Shown here: positions 46,815 to 58,955 of the stretch, piece after piece
Position numbering within the stretch: the first letter of the stretch is position 1
Layout: each line of letters opens with the position of its first letter
DNA from: Eonycteris spelaea
Taxonomy: Eukaryota; Chordata; Mammalia; Chiroptera; Pteropodidae
Direction of reading: 5' to 3'
DNA: 64,000 bases
Assembly (NCBI GenBank): GCA_003508835.1
Contig: PUFA01000082.1
Coordinates: forward strand, 1,054,001-1,118,000
Notes under the pieces: generated by a model
Told to the model about the DNA's origin: nothing
What the model saw: only the letters and a program-made list of their open reading frames with translations
Databases searched by the model: none
Program-made: the position numbers and the translations under genes

Positions 46815-47085
46815 CCGGATCAGGAAAAAAATGAGAATGGCTAGTACTCACACAGCAGGTGCTGCATGCCCGGTGGTGTTTTTATGTGCTACAAATGTGG
46901 ATTTAATCCTCTCGGCAATCCCAGGAGGCAGATGCCGCTATTATTCCCAATTGACAACGGGGAGAACTGAGGCATGGAAAGGACAAATAACATACAAAGG
47001 TCTCTCAGACTAATGGCAGAGTCACCAAAGCCACGGCAGTGAGCTGTCTTGTCCCCAAGCCCGTGTCCTTACCCACTGCGCTGGG
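46815..47085 (-). mobile_element. MIR SINE relic, minus strand, near full length
   Basis: 'gatttaatcctctcggcaat', 'cgctattattcccaattgac', 'gagaactgaggcatggaaag' and 'gtgtccttacccactgcgct' trace the complement of MIR from 3' to 5' end, the best MIR in the window. Confidence 0.85.
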
Positions 47086-47468
47086 CGGGGTTAGGGAAGG
47101 TGGTGCCGGGTGCTCGAGTTCTTGCCACAAGGCAGGATTGAGTCTGAAATTCGGGTGGTCAAATAAGGTTTGAAAGGAACAAAAATATCTGCGCTGGCTT
47201 ACAAAAATGCCAGGAATTTGTATGAAAAGTCAAGTGGACTCTCAGAGTTTGAAGGGAAGCTGGAGGCGAAGAGTCCAAGTGGGTCATTCAGGTCCCTGGA
47301 CCCCAGAGAGGGATTGGGGTTGAGCTGGTATTGAAGCAGAGGCTTTGGGCAGGAGGTGACAGGTGGGGCCTGGGCTCAGACGGGGTGTGGGAAGGGAAGG
47401 CTGCCATCTATGGAGGAATAGACCAGAAAAGAAATGAAGGCCACATACCAGTGTCTCTGACTGTCATC
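47086..47468. other. Unassigned intronic sequence
   Basis: No recognised element. Confidence 0.4.
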
Positions 47469-47795
47469 CAGCACTATCCAATAGAAATATACTGTGAGCT
47501 ACAAATGTGAGCCATCTGTCTTTTTGAATTGTTCTAGTAGCCATTTTTTTAGTAGTAAAAAAAGAGAAACAGGTGAAAATAGTTTTAATAATATATTTTG
47601 CCCAGTTCCTCACACCATTATCTTTTGAACGTGTCACTGATATTGAGAGAGTATTGAGATAGTTTACATTCTCTTTGCACTAAATCTTTCAAGTCTGGTA
47701 GGTATTTTATACCCACAACACATCCTAATTGAGACTAGACACAGTTTTCGTGTCCAAGAGCTGCAGGAGGTAGCGGCCACCATATTGGACCGCAG
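47469..47795. mobile_element. Non-autonomous hAT DNA transposon with terminal inverted repeats
   Basis: The left end CAGCACTATCCAATAG and the right end 'accatattggaccgcag' are imperfect inverted repeats; the body ('gtgagctacaaatgtgagcc', 'gaaacaggtgaaaatagttt', 'taataatatattttgcccag') is that of a common eutherian hAT-Charlie-class element. I cannot fix the subfamily name. Clear 8-bp target duplications were not found. Confidence 0.75.
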
Positions 47796-49554
47796 AGGTC
47801 TGAACTCCCCAACCACAATACTGCCGTTCCAGAGAAAGGCTGGCAATTACTCTGAGCTTGGTGCCACCCTTGTCACCCCGGTTACCGTGTGGTGTACAAG
47901 AATGCAGGCTTGTGGTTCTTTTCCCACCTCGGCCGGTGTGCATTACCGGAGGGATACTGCTTCAGAGCCATCCCTCACCCAGAGAGCCCCAGATGGCCCA
48001 TTTAGTGACGAGAAAGGGCCATCCGGGATGCCGACATCCAGCCGTTACCAACTCCGGAAGCAAACAAAACCAATAACTTTGGTGCTGAAATGAAATTCAA
48101 GTTCGTAGGAAGGAGGAATTTCCAATATAGGAAAGGCAACAGCCCGTCAATAAGGAAAGATTGGATTTAGGCGAAAGCAACGAGAGACTAAGAATTGTGG
48201 TTTGGTTTGATTTCTTCCATCTTAAATCCTCAGTTCCGATCCTTATGATTCCGTTTTTCCACTTGACTGTGCACAGGGTGGTTCTAGGGAGCCGTTACTA
48301 AAATAAAAATTATTGGTATGGCATTTTTGCAAAATTTCATCCAGTGAATTTCGGGGATGTGAAACAATACAGCAGGGTTCAAATCATGTGGAGTGGGGGT
48401 GTCTGCTGTCCGTTGGAGGCGCCTTTTCTTTCCCGGCTGGCCCAAGAGAGGGAGGCGCATGCAAGAGGGGAAAACATCTGGAAATGTGACCCACAGGGAG
48501 GGCTGCACAGCCACCAGCCTCGGGGGGCTGGACTTCCCTGCCAGCTCTTCTGGAGACATGAAAGTGAGCACTTCTGATTTCTAATCAGGCTTGCAGAATT
48601 ATTGCAGCTCGAAACACACACACACACACACACAGTGTGACGACTGAGAGGCCGCTCAGCCTTCCCGTGAAGCCCTCCCGAGGCAACAGTAGTTAACAAC
48701 TGCTCTTCCGTGATGATAAATGCTGGTTGGTTTTCTTTCATCAATATTTTACTAATTATTCGCACATGTCGGTAATTACGGACACAGAGAGTCCGATGGC
48801 GATTACGAAAGCAGATCGCAGGGGTGACCGGGTGGACACAGTTGGTCATCAGGTGCAACAGCATCTCTTTGTGACAAGCAGGTTTCAGCCCAGGCACCTG
48901 GCGGCCCGGCAGCCTCCTGAGCTGAGAGCTGTCGGTGACAACAGGCCGATGTGGCAGCACTTGGCTGCCTTCTCCTCTGTTGCTCTCTTCTCTTGCCAGC
49001 TTAACTCCCTGGCAAGTGTGACAAAAACCCACCCCAGAATCGGCCACTTGCCTGACTTTCTGTTGGTACGACTGGCCGTCAGCAGCCATTCTCTGCCTGC
49101 ACGGTGGAAAAAACCTGACGAAGTCAGGACTTGCTATCCCTTGTCTAACGGAAAGAGCTCAACCCCTCTGCAGTCTTGGGGGACACCTTCCCGCATGAGG
49201 AGTGCTGTTCACGTCCCACGGGCGCTTCTCACTTCTCTGTTCAAGTAACAGTCAAATGGTTTATTTCACTGTGGTGTGTTTCCTCATTTCAAGCTCCAGC
49301 CTGTCACAAATATTGTTTTGTAATATGCCAGCTGTAAATGTTTTGCCCAGGAAAAGAGCCCGGAAGAAAACCTTGTTAAGACCTGAAATTTGTAGACAGA
49401 GCATTGGAGCTGTCTTCCCACAGTGTTAGAAGTTTTAGAAGTGACTGTGAGACCCAAAATAACAAGATGGTGGGAAGTCCAATATGAAAGGAAACTGAAA
49501 TAGGGCCCCCTGTACAGAGCTTTGAGGAGCAAAATCTAAACCTTACTTGGAAGA
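47796..49554. other. Mostly unassigned intron around the (CA)n
   Basis: Long minus-strand open frame at 48379-49089 has no recognised domain and crosses the CA repeat, so it is read as chance. Confidence 0.4.
48613..48634. repeat. (CA)n microsatellite, about 11 units
   Basis: Uninterrupted CA run followed by gtgtga. Confidence 0.9.
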
Positions 49555-49845
49555 TAAATGTGAAGATGTTCGTTGCAGACTTATTTATAATATGTAAAGA
49601 ATTAGGAGCAACTTAAATGTACAACAGCAAAATGGTTAAAGGAATTATTGTACACGTCTGTAATGACTGTTAGGGAGGAAGCCATCAAAACATTGGTTTC
49701 AGACATACATAATGACTTATGAAAATGACCTTGATACAATGTCAAATGAAAATATGCAAAATGTGAAAGTGTATGTACATTGTAATCTTGATATATATAC
49801 AAACATAGAAAAATGACTGGAAAGAAATATAAACAGGTTTTTTTG
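49555..49845 (+). mobile_element. L1 3' relic, plus strand
   Basis: 'gatgttcgttgcagacttat', 'ttataatatgtaaagaatta', 'gagcaacttaaatgtacaac' and 'acatagaaaaatgactggaa' follow the old L1M ORF2-end/3' UTR. Diverged and fragmentary. Confidence 0.75.
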
Positions 49846-51239
49846 TGTGTGTGGTTGAACAGGCCACAAAATTTTAATTTTAAATCAAGTTCTCATTTTT
49901 TAAATATGTTTCTGACATTCCAGTTTCTCTAGGATGAGCACATATTGCTTTTCTGAACAGAAAAGAAAAGCCACAAAGTGTCATGACATGAACTCTAATA
50001 TGTGTCCTTGTACCAAGCATCTGTGAAGCATCCCGCTAAGTAGCTGCCAGGCCTTGGCACACCTTGGACCTTCTCTTGGGGCTTCGTTTCCTCATCTGGA
50101 GGGTGGGATTCACTGGTGTTGCCGACTCCCAGAAGCACTATGAGCAACAGAGGCACGACCTAAAGAAACTGTGGAAACAGCCAGTTGCTTACACGAGCAT
50201 GACAGCCCGGCATACAGCATTGTGGCAGGGTGGAGGGGGGTCTGTCTCATCGCAAACCCACTAGGATGGAAGGAATGAGACACCGAACGAGGCTGTAACG
50301 ACATGTTTAGAATCAAAGCCCGTGAGAAATTAAAACCGAAAAATGGCCAGCGCTTAAATGCACATCGCAGGAAGACTTTTTGGGGGCAGCCCGGGTCCCC
50401 ATAGCTTGGAGGGGTTGACCAGCCTGGTGCTGCAGAGTTGTTTGTTATGAAGGTGGCTCGTGCAGCTGGTATCAGCCCCTGGGCCTGCTGTTTCCTCTGC
50501 TCCCCACAGCACAGCGTGCCCGTGGGTGGGAGACGCCTGCATGGATGGATGGGGGGCGGGGAGGAAGTCCGGAAGGCTTCGCCGCCTGATCCTCGTCGGG
50601 CACACCGACTGAGCAGCTGCACAGTGCCAGGGAGCGGCCGAGGCCAGGGGTTTCCGTCGTTAGTGCCGATCCCTGGGCGGTTTTCACATTTTACCTGCTG
50701 GAGGTTTTTTTGTTATTGTTGTTGTTTTTAACCATACATGGACTACTTTTCAATAAGAAGGTGTAGTTATGCACATGTGAGCACGTTCCCCTGGAGATAC
50801 TGATTCAGCACTTGGGCTTTCATCAGGCACGTGATGTCTTCAAGTCCCCAGTGTAGGACAGACACACTGTCCTACCCTGGGACAATTATTGGGCACCAAG
50901 CACACGCATGCACCAGGCACGGAGCTGGTGCCGTTACACACAGCTCTGGAACAGCTGATTTCAGAGTGCAAGTTCAACCATACTGTAGAGAGATTCCTAG
51001 AGTCTTACTTTTCTCTTATATCTGAGGGTTTTATGGGTTAAGTGAGAAACAGAATTTCATTCAGTTCCTCGGCTCAGAGAGCTTTAGGCAGGAAGGGCCA
51101 GAAGGTTCCTTTGAAGGGATCTGGGAAAGGTGTGTGGATCGTCAGCCTGGGAGTCTAGGGAGATGTGGGGCGCGGGCTCCCACGAGAGGGCTGATAAACA
51201 ATGGGAGGTAGGAAGAGTCTATAAGCCACTGTCTGTCGC
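49846..51239. other. Unassigned intronic sequence
   Basis: A decayed MIR-like stretch may lie at 50880-50950. No gene recognised. Confidence 0.35.
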
Positions 51240-51410
51240 TCTGAGGTCTGCAGACCCCTGGGTGAGCCACCAAAGCTGCCCATTACAATGCAGATTTCCA
51301 GGCCATATCCCGAACCCATGGATCAGAGTCTCTAGGAGTAGAGCCTGGGAATCTGTTCTAGCACATTCCCCACATAATCCTTCTACACAATAAAGCTTGA
51401 GATTTGTGGC
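51240..51410. mobile_element. MER5-type hAT relic
   Basis: 'acaatgcagatttccaggcc', 'catggatcagagtctctagg' and 'gcctgggaatctgttctagc' follow a MER5-class element. Strand and subfamily are uncertain. Confidence 0.6.
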
Positions 51411-53460
51411 CTTAAAAGTCGCCAGATACATTGGAGCATTTTACAGGCGTGAGGCATAGACGGTGCCGTGGGGATTTGACGGCCCCCTCAGAGAATGGAA
51501 GTCGTGTCAGCTGGGAAGCCATCAAGGCCAGAATCCCCATCCTACTGTCTCCTCCCCACCTCCCACTTCCCCCCAAGCACCCACTCTGCCCACGTCGGGG
51601 AAAAGCTAGAAACCCCTCAGGAGCTCTGCCTTTCCTGGCAGGAGGCTGCCCAGGGGGTGAAAGGACATGAGGCAGGACAGTCAGACACAGATGTGAGGGT
51701 CAGTGGCCTCAGGACCCACTGAGGTCGCCCAGGTACTGAGCACTGGGCTGGACTCCGAGATTTCGAAGTGCACAGGACAGAGCCCTTGTCACTGGTGCAA
51801 GCCGTGGAGTCTGGGGGAGTAAGCAAGCTGCCCCACGGTCTGGACGGGGGCACTCCTGTGCCCCAGGGAACAACATGGCAGCAGCGGGAGTCCTTCCTGA
51901 GAAGACCCGACCCCACTCAGCCTGTGCTGGGAAAGCACCTGCCACATCCTGGCCCCGGGCTGGACGGGGAGCTGGGCGGGTCTTGGTGACATGAGATGGC
52001 CCGGGAGTGGCCGGTTCCTGTGGCGTGCTCTGACTGTTCGTGTGTTGGGGAGCGGGGTCCCCTGCCTACGCCCAGCACGATTTCGTCTGTCTGACAGGGC
52101 ACATGTGCGCATCTTGTTTTCAGTTCCTGGCTCTTGGAAGACACTTGTCAGGGAGGCAGCCAGCAAAAAAATTGTCCATGGTGGCCTCTGTCTGTCAGCT
52201 GAGGCATGTCCACGACAATTTTGGTCATTTCTTCCCGTTGGATGCAAAAAATGCAGGGGTGAGGGTTGGACACCGCCTCTAGCCGGCAGGGTCAGAGTGG
52301 CCGGCGCTGCCCGGGACTGAGTGCTGACAGCCCAGAGGCTCGGGCAAGATGCTGTCATCCGGTTCTGTGGGAAATGGCAGGGGTGGCAGGTGGCGGGAAG
52401 GTTTGCCACCCGTCAGCGCCCCCTCCCCTTCCGCCCATTTTGAAAACAAGCTGCTGACGGCCTCTGTGGGCCAAATTTCTGGCTTAGTCCAGGCCGTGGG
52501 GCTTCGCTGCCATTCTGGAACTTCTCTAGAAGCCTGACAGGAAGGGAAGCAAGCGGCCATGGTGGGGTCAGGGGCTTCGGGTGCCCGGCGACCCCCCGAT
52601 TGGGACCACTCGAGAATCTGTTAGTTTGCAGCCCAGCTCCAAGGGTGAGCTTCACTCTGAGAATACCAGGGTCGTCACAGGTGAAACTGAGCTGGAAACT
52701 CAAAGAATTTCTCACTCATATTTCTTTAAGTAGTTAACAGAAGAACTGAGGCGCTCCTACTCTGCTGATGAGATCATTAAAAGAAACACAAAACCATCAC
52801 ATTCTCGACAGTGACAACTGTTCTTTCCTGGTGGTCTCAGCCGACTGTCTCAAAATATTAGCGACAGGGTTTCCTTGGACAATCAGAAGCTGAAGGCATA
52901 AAGATTCAGACTGTGATTCACTCTTCATGTCAGCCCAGCTTGGGACCCAAGCAAGTCACTTTATGTGTCAAGGGGGAAAAAAAATTAGAGGTATCAATAT
53001 GTCTGTGTCACTAGAGAGAGGCAGTAGGCATTTCGGAATTGCCTTTTATGTTATGCATACATATATTTTTTTTAAAAAAAAAGGTACAAATATGCGACCC
53101 TTACGTGACCATTAATCTCTAGAAGTAGAAGCTCCATTTGCTTCTCATCCAGGCCAATGCAACAGTCACGGTGACCTGACTGTCACTACAAGTCACGTGG
53201 TAAGCACTGGCAAGAATACAAAGAAAAATGCAATTGTTTTGTTTTCGTCGAAATCTAGTCCGTGCTCCTATCGATCACGAGGTGCTTGCTAATAAATAAT
53301 TCATCTGAATTCTGTTCCACACCTATGCTTTTTTATTTCACGGCACTCATAGTCCTTTATGAAAGTGCCAGCGAGCTCCAGTTAGGGCAGACGAAGCCAC
53401 TGCCGCCCGTCCTGTGCACAACTTTACATCACAGTCATTCTTGGCCTTTTTGCAGACCTA
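51411..53460. other. Mostly unassigned intronic sequence
   Basis: A weak L2-like minus-strand stretch may lie at 51725-51830 ('gtactgagcactgggctgga'). The rest is unique, GC-rich to 52600 and AT-richer after. Confidence 0.35.
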
Positions 53461-53517
53461 GCACAGGAGAACTCAACGTTTGGGCCTCTGACCTGCACAG
53501 GGAACTCAACGTTTGGG
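53461..53517 (+). repeat. 34-bp-period tandem duplication
   Basis: gcacagg(a)gaactcaacg followed by tttggg occurs at 53461 and 53495, differing by one inserted base. Confidence 0.88.
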
Positions 53518-54539
53518 TGAGTTCACTGAGGCAGGTGCAGGGCCCTCCAGGTACGATACTGGAGAACAGAGGTGAGCCCTTCCATGCTGCTCCCATTATA
53601 AAGGACAACGTCCTCAGGGCTAGAGTCCAAAGTAAGAGTATGGGAGCTGTTTCACTGTAATCACTCTCAGCGGAAAGGTGTTGAATTAGGGTATGGGTTG
53701 AATGGCTGGACTGGATGTAGGTTAACGAGCATTTATGAAGCACTTACCTACTGTGCGCCTTTAACCCCTTTACCATCTGCTGTGGGACTGAAGCAAAAAT
53801 ACAAGTAACGGTTCGCAAACACCACAGGCGAGTGACTCGGTGCTATTCGAACTTAGTCACGTGCGTTTGAAGAGCACGAAGCAAAGTGGACTCGGGAGGC
53901 TGGGGAGCTTGTGCCCTGTGCAGAATCCTACACTGCAAAACAGCCAGGAACCTCCTTGCTCATCTTTCCAGTCCCCTGCTAGGCAGATCCGTGGACCCAT
54001 AGAAGTCACGCACCGGTGACAGAGTCCAGACGACATAACTCAGTCTCCTGATGCCCAGAAAATGCTGTTTTCTCCTTGGCTTTCTCATGGCGCAAAAATC
54101 TGGACACTATTTTGGCAGATGAAAGAATGCAATGCCCAGTAGCACGAAAGGCACTTTTCCTAGAGATAAATGTTATGCTGAGATAATCTGTGTTGTGAGC
54201 TAATTCTGCGCTTGGCCCCATACCTGTGTGGCTGCCAGAGGCCCAGGAGAATTAAAATTCCATGAACTCCAAGTGGCCCCTGATGAGTCAAATAAGCTCC
54301 TTCTCATAGAGTTTAAGGAATGACAAAAACATCTAAAAAACATCTTACTTGCAGCCAGTCTTTAGGAGAGATAGAGAGGATACCATTAAAAACTATTGAT
54401 GAAACTATGAATTTATAATTATTTTTCGACGAGCAGAGATACTACCATGGACATCTAAATCTATGAATTGTAGGGAGCCAAAAACTATCTTAATTCCTTT
54501 TGCAAATGATTTATGCCTCTTTCCAAACTCTGTTTTAAA
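53518..54539. other. Unassigned intronic sequence
   Basis: A possible short L2/MIR 3' remnant lies at 53710-53770. AT-rich to the right. Confidence 0.35.
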
Positions 54540-56270
54540 AATAACATTATTTTGTTCATTACAGACTAATACATATCAATTGTAGAAACCTTGAAAAGCA
54601 TAGAAAAGAATTTATTTAATTCTGTTTTTAATTAATTTATCAATCCTACCAATCGGGGATACCCATTTTGATGTAGCCTTCCAATATTTTTTCTCCACAT
54701 AATATATTTTTACACAAATATGGGCTCACATTATACATTACTTTATTTTGTTTTGTTTTTGGAATTTTTATGAGATTGTTTGAGCCAAAACTGATGACAG
54801 TTGCCTGAGGAATAAGATCTCAAATGCTCTCACACTACATTATTTTGAAAAACCAGATTTTTTTTCCCTCTTAAGATATTATGAACCATTCTACCTCATC
54901 TTTAATAGGTGTGTCATGGTCCTACGTAATAATCATGCGTAATACTAGTTTAACCATTTCCCTCTTGTTGACATTTGAGTTGTTTTCAGTTTTTACTAAT
55001 AAAAACAGTATTGCAGCCAATATTCATGACAATTTCCTTAGGTCAAATGCCTAAAGTGTTCTTACAGGGCCAGAAAGTCTGTATACATTTTTAAGGTTTT
55101 GAGATAGATCGCCAACTCATTCCTCAAAGGGTTGTTATATTAATAACCACCAAAAGTCCCTGAGCAGGCCTATTCTCCCTGCTCTCACCAATACTAAATG
55201 TTATCACTTAAAATTGAACTCAGACTTCATTTGTTTGAAATTGGGAGAAGTAATTAAAATTCGTAAGGATATTTACTGACCGTATTTCTTTTTGTGCGTG
55301 TGAGTTGCCTGTTCATCTCTTTTGCCCTTTTCTTACTGGAATATTTGTCTTTTCCTTAATCATTTATAAGAGCTCTGTAAAGATATTATCTTTTGTTATA
55401 TGTGTAACATATGTTTCTACTTTATTATTTGCATTTTATGGAGGTTTTGACATATAGGTTTAAAATTTTTTCTGTAGTCAGAACTATCCATCTTTTTTTA
55501 CATGTGCTGCCTTGTCATACATGTTTACAAAGGGCTTCCCACCCCAAATCTGATAAGTTTATATATATATTTCCTAGTTCTCATATGTTTTTATTTTTTA
55601 CATTTAAATTCTTGGTATAAAATTCGAAGTATGGTTCCAGTTTCAGATTTTTCCCCCTAAATGATTAGCTGTTTGTCCCAACTCCATTTATTGAATAACC
55701 CATGCTTTCTCCTCTGATTTGAAATGCTACATTTATAAAACACCAAATCTTACAGAATTTGCATCTATTTGGAAATGTTCTATATTGTTTCAGTGTTTCA
55801 TTTTTTCCTGGGACAATCATTTCTCCCTCATAATTTTACTTTCACGAATATTCTCTCCTATTTATTCTTTCAGATGAAGCCTAGAATCATTCTTTCCAGT
55901 TTACCAAAATTTCCTCAATTCATATTAGATTTTGATTAGCATTGTAATAGATGCATAAAGTAACCTAGGAAAAATGGACATATTTAAAAATACAGAATCT
56001 GCACTCCAATGTAGAATGTCTCTTCCTGTTTTTCAAAACCTTCTTAAGTCTTTATATTTTTTAATAGTTTTCTTCCTGTGAGACCTACTACCATTTTGTT
56101 AGGTTTATTCCTACAGTTTTGTGATTTTTTTCTGTTGTAAATAGGACTTTACTCCCTTATAGTTTCCAAATGGTTATTACCAATATTATGTATTTAACAA
56201 CTTTTAAAGTTTTTAGATTGATCAATTGATTGCATTATACCAGTCATCTGACTAAAGATGCGTACTCATT
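54540..56270 (-). mobile_element. Old L1 relic, minus strand, about 1.7 kb
   Basis: Successive complements of L1 3' UTR and ORF2 are legible: 'ggtgtgtcatggtcctacgt', 'ttgacatttgagttgttttc', 'ctcactaatactaaatgtta'-like text near 55187, 'ttgaataacccatgctttct' and 'tgttaggtttattcctacag'. Heavily mutated with many indels. The order on the minus strand is ORF2 from the right to the 3' end at left. Confidence 0.8.
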
Positions 56271-58342
56271 TTAACCAATTCTTATTGACTAAAGAGATAA
56301 GAGCATATGATCATAACGAATGGGCATTTTTTTTTTCCCTCGAAAGCAGAGTATACTTATAGCACCTATTGGTCCGGGCGACTGTACTGGCATCCATATT
56401 TTCTTTTGCTCAGTGTTAAAGATAAAATCTTCGAACGTTACTGTACAGAATGCGATGCAGCTGGTGCGTGTGTGCGGGTCCTTGCTAATGCCCTCATGTC
56501 AGTGCCACTCATACTTCAATAACGGCCTATGGGATTTTCCTGGTAAGAAGGAGGAAACACGGCCCCGCCCTAGCATGATTTCCAGTGCCTGGTTTTCACC
56601 TTTGTCCGCATCTACTTGTCTTATAATATGAAAAACACTGACAGCCCAGATCAATCTCTATCACTGTGCAATATTTAGTAGTTTCTCACAGTGCAGAGGC
56701 TGCGCCCCGTGGCGTAGAAACACGCACAAACCTTTCTAGCTTTGGCCTTCAGTAGAAGAGATGATTTTCATTTATACAGCACAGTAGTTTTGTGTGCGTG
56801 CTCAGAGAACTTTGACGAAATTTGAGGGAAATTAAAACTTTGCAGAGACAAAGCCACCTTTCTTTCTTTTTACATTGAAGGGCAAGGCTTTGGCACAATA
56901 TGGTATGGCAAAAAAATAAGATAGTCGTTCATTTTTATTTTGCTATAAGCATGTTTTGGATGAACTCAGTTAAATTAAAAAGATCATAGCTACTAAGCAC
57001 TGTCTCTTTCTTCCGTCTTTAGTTGCATTTATTAGCGAGATATGTATAACGGGCCTCCAAGAAAGAGCTTTTGATAGCTGTGAACATCACTGCATCTGAC
57101 AGTTCCAGGTCTTTCCATGAATTACAATATCTTGAATGATAGGCACCCAAATGATTGCAGCTTCTGTGTGGAGAAACTCAGGCCAGTTATCTCCACTGGC
57201 TCAAAAATAAATAAATCAGTAAAGCCCTCTTCACCGATGCCATCCTATGTTCCAATCCGCTGGCATGTACACTTCCAGAACTATTTTTGCGAATAGTTGG
57301 GTTTGTACTCATGGATTTACTTTTGCAGCAGAGCGAAGGTTGATCTTGACCTTCCGCAGCCACAGGTGAGAGCCATGTTCACAGGCCGGGCCCGGCCACT
57401 CATGGCTCAACTCTTTGAGAGCACAGAAATGAGGACAAGATCTCTCCTTCGATGACGTTTCATTTAATAGGGACTTTCTTACCTCCAGCTCCAGACCACA
57501 GCTGTTGTCTGTCATGTTGTTTTGCAAACTGTGCCAGGGCCCAAGACAAGTGGGGCCCACCCCACGTAAGCCAGAGTTCTGCTCTTGCCCTTTGCAGGGT
57601 ATTCGGTCATGTTTGGTTCTGTCCAAAATGTCCATTAAGACATTTGGTCCACGATAGTATTTTTTAATGTATAAATAAACCCAACATATAAATAAATGTT
57701 GTAGGCTGTTTGAACCCAGGGACATTTTCTAAGCGTGGATGTTTTAGACAGGACCAGATTTCAAGGAGCTTTTGGTGTGGACCAGATATCTCCAGGGACA
57801 TTTGGACAGGGCCACATGTCTGCAAATCTTCTCGCCTTTGTTGGATAATGAGGTTCTTTGCAAGGTTTTCTTTGAACAAAATGTTATTCTGTTATAAATG
57901 CAACAAAAATGAACAGTTTGGGAACCTGCCCTGGCTGATGCATTAGGCAGCCCATCCTTGATTAACTAGATCACATCGCCGCTCTGAGTAAGGTAGAACT
58001 TTGTAAGCGGCATGAATCTTTCTCTCCAGTGTCTTCATTCTTAGCCAGCCCTTTAGGTTCCCCAGCTAGAGCTACGACAGCTCAGCCTGAGTTTAGCTGT
58101 TCATGCATGTTTGCCATGGATGCCAACCCTATCTAATCAGCTGTACGCAGGGAGCTTTTCTAAAAATACATTCTTAGCTCCTACCGCAGGTAAAAATCTT
58201 CAGGAGTAAGGAATCTACATATTTCTAAAGCCTCCCAGGTAAGCAAGCTCGCACATATGTGCTTTTGGAGTACCGAAAAGGAAGTGAGTGGGGATTTACC
58301 CGGGCTCTTGTCCTGCTTGCTAACAAGTGTTTGCATCTACGA
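56271..58342. other. Mostly unassigned intronic sequence
   Basis: A decayed MER-like stretch may lie at 58150-58215 ('gggagcttttctaaaaatac'). No coding exon recognised. Confidence 0.35.
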
Positions 58343-58454
58343 CAAGGCTTCTCAAACGTGTGTGTGTCTGAATGACCTGGGATTGCTCGTTTCTAGCTGA
58401 CTTCCTGGTGGTGCTGATGCTGCTGGTCCTTGGACCACACTTTGAGTAGCAGAG
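58343..58454 (+). mobile_element. MER5A hAT relic, internally deleted
   Basis: 'caaggcttctcaaacgtgtg' start, then 'gtgctgatgctgctggtcct' and 'tggaccacactttgagtagc' end. The central part is missing. Confidence 0.82.
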
Positions 58455-58461
58455 CCCTAGT

Positions 58462-58679
58462 CAGGGTGCCTTAGCCACAGCACTATTGATATTTCGGGCT
58501 GGACAGTTCTTTGCTGTGGGGCTGTCCTGTGCATTGTGGACATTTAAGCAGTATCCCTGGCTCTACCCATGTCAGTAGGATTCCCTCCCACTGTGACAAC
58601 CGAAAATGTTTCTAGACTTTTCTGTCTGTGGTCAAATTTCCCCTGGGGGGTCAAAATCACCCTGATTGGGAATTACTGC
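58462..58679 (-). mobile_element. MER20 hAT element, minus strand, near full length
   Basis: Complement of MER20 from 'cagggtgccttagccacagc' through 'ggggctgtcctgtgcattgt', 'gcagtatccctggctctacc' and 'aatttcccctggggggtcaa' to 'attgggaattactg'. Flanks ccctagt (58455-58461) and ccctaggt (58680-58687) look like an 8-bp target duplication with one base lost on the left. Confidence 0.92.
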
Positions 58680-58774
58680 CCTAGGTGATCTTGATCATCA
58701 GCCAAGTTTAAGATCTATTAGTAAATGTGATTTGTTTGTATACTTTCATTATTAAAAATCCATACTCAGGGCTT

Positions 58775-58955
58775 ACCTGCCCTCCCTAGAGTATAAGCCA
58801 CAAAAAAAAAAAAAAAAGAAAAAAGAAAAAAGAAAAAAAAAAAAAGAAAAAGAAAAAAGAGGACTTATCTTATTTACCACTATATTTGAAGCACCTAGAA
58901 GATTGTTTAGCATATAGTAGGAACCTAATAAATAATTGAATGAATGAATGAAACC
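58775..58955 (+). mobile_element. L2 3' end, plus strand, containing an expanded A-rich tract
   Basis: 'agagtataagccac' precedes an A-rich block; then 'gcacctagaagattgtttag', 'catatagtaggaacctaata' and 'ttgaatgaatgaatgaa' form the classical L2 3' end and its GAAT tail. Confidence 0.78.
58802..58860. repeat. A-rich (AAAAAG)n low-complexity tract
   Basis: A runs split by single G at intervals of about 6-7. It lies within the L2 remnant and not at the end of a retroposon, so it looks like a local microsatellite expansion. Confidence 0.9.

Noticed and set aside
57588..57835. Possible diverged tandem repeat around 'gacatttgg' and 'ggaccagat'
   Set aside because: The motif recurs a few times but without a steady period; similarity is too weak to support.
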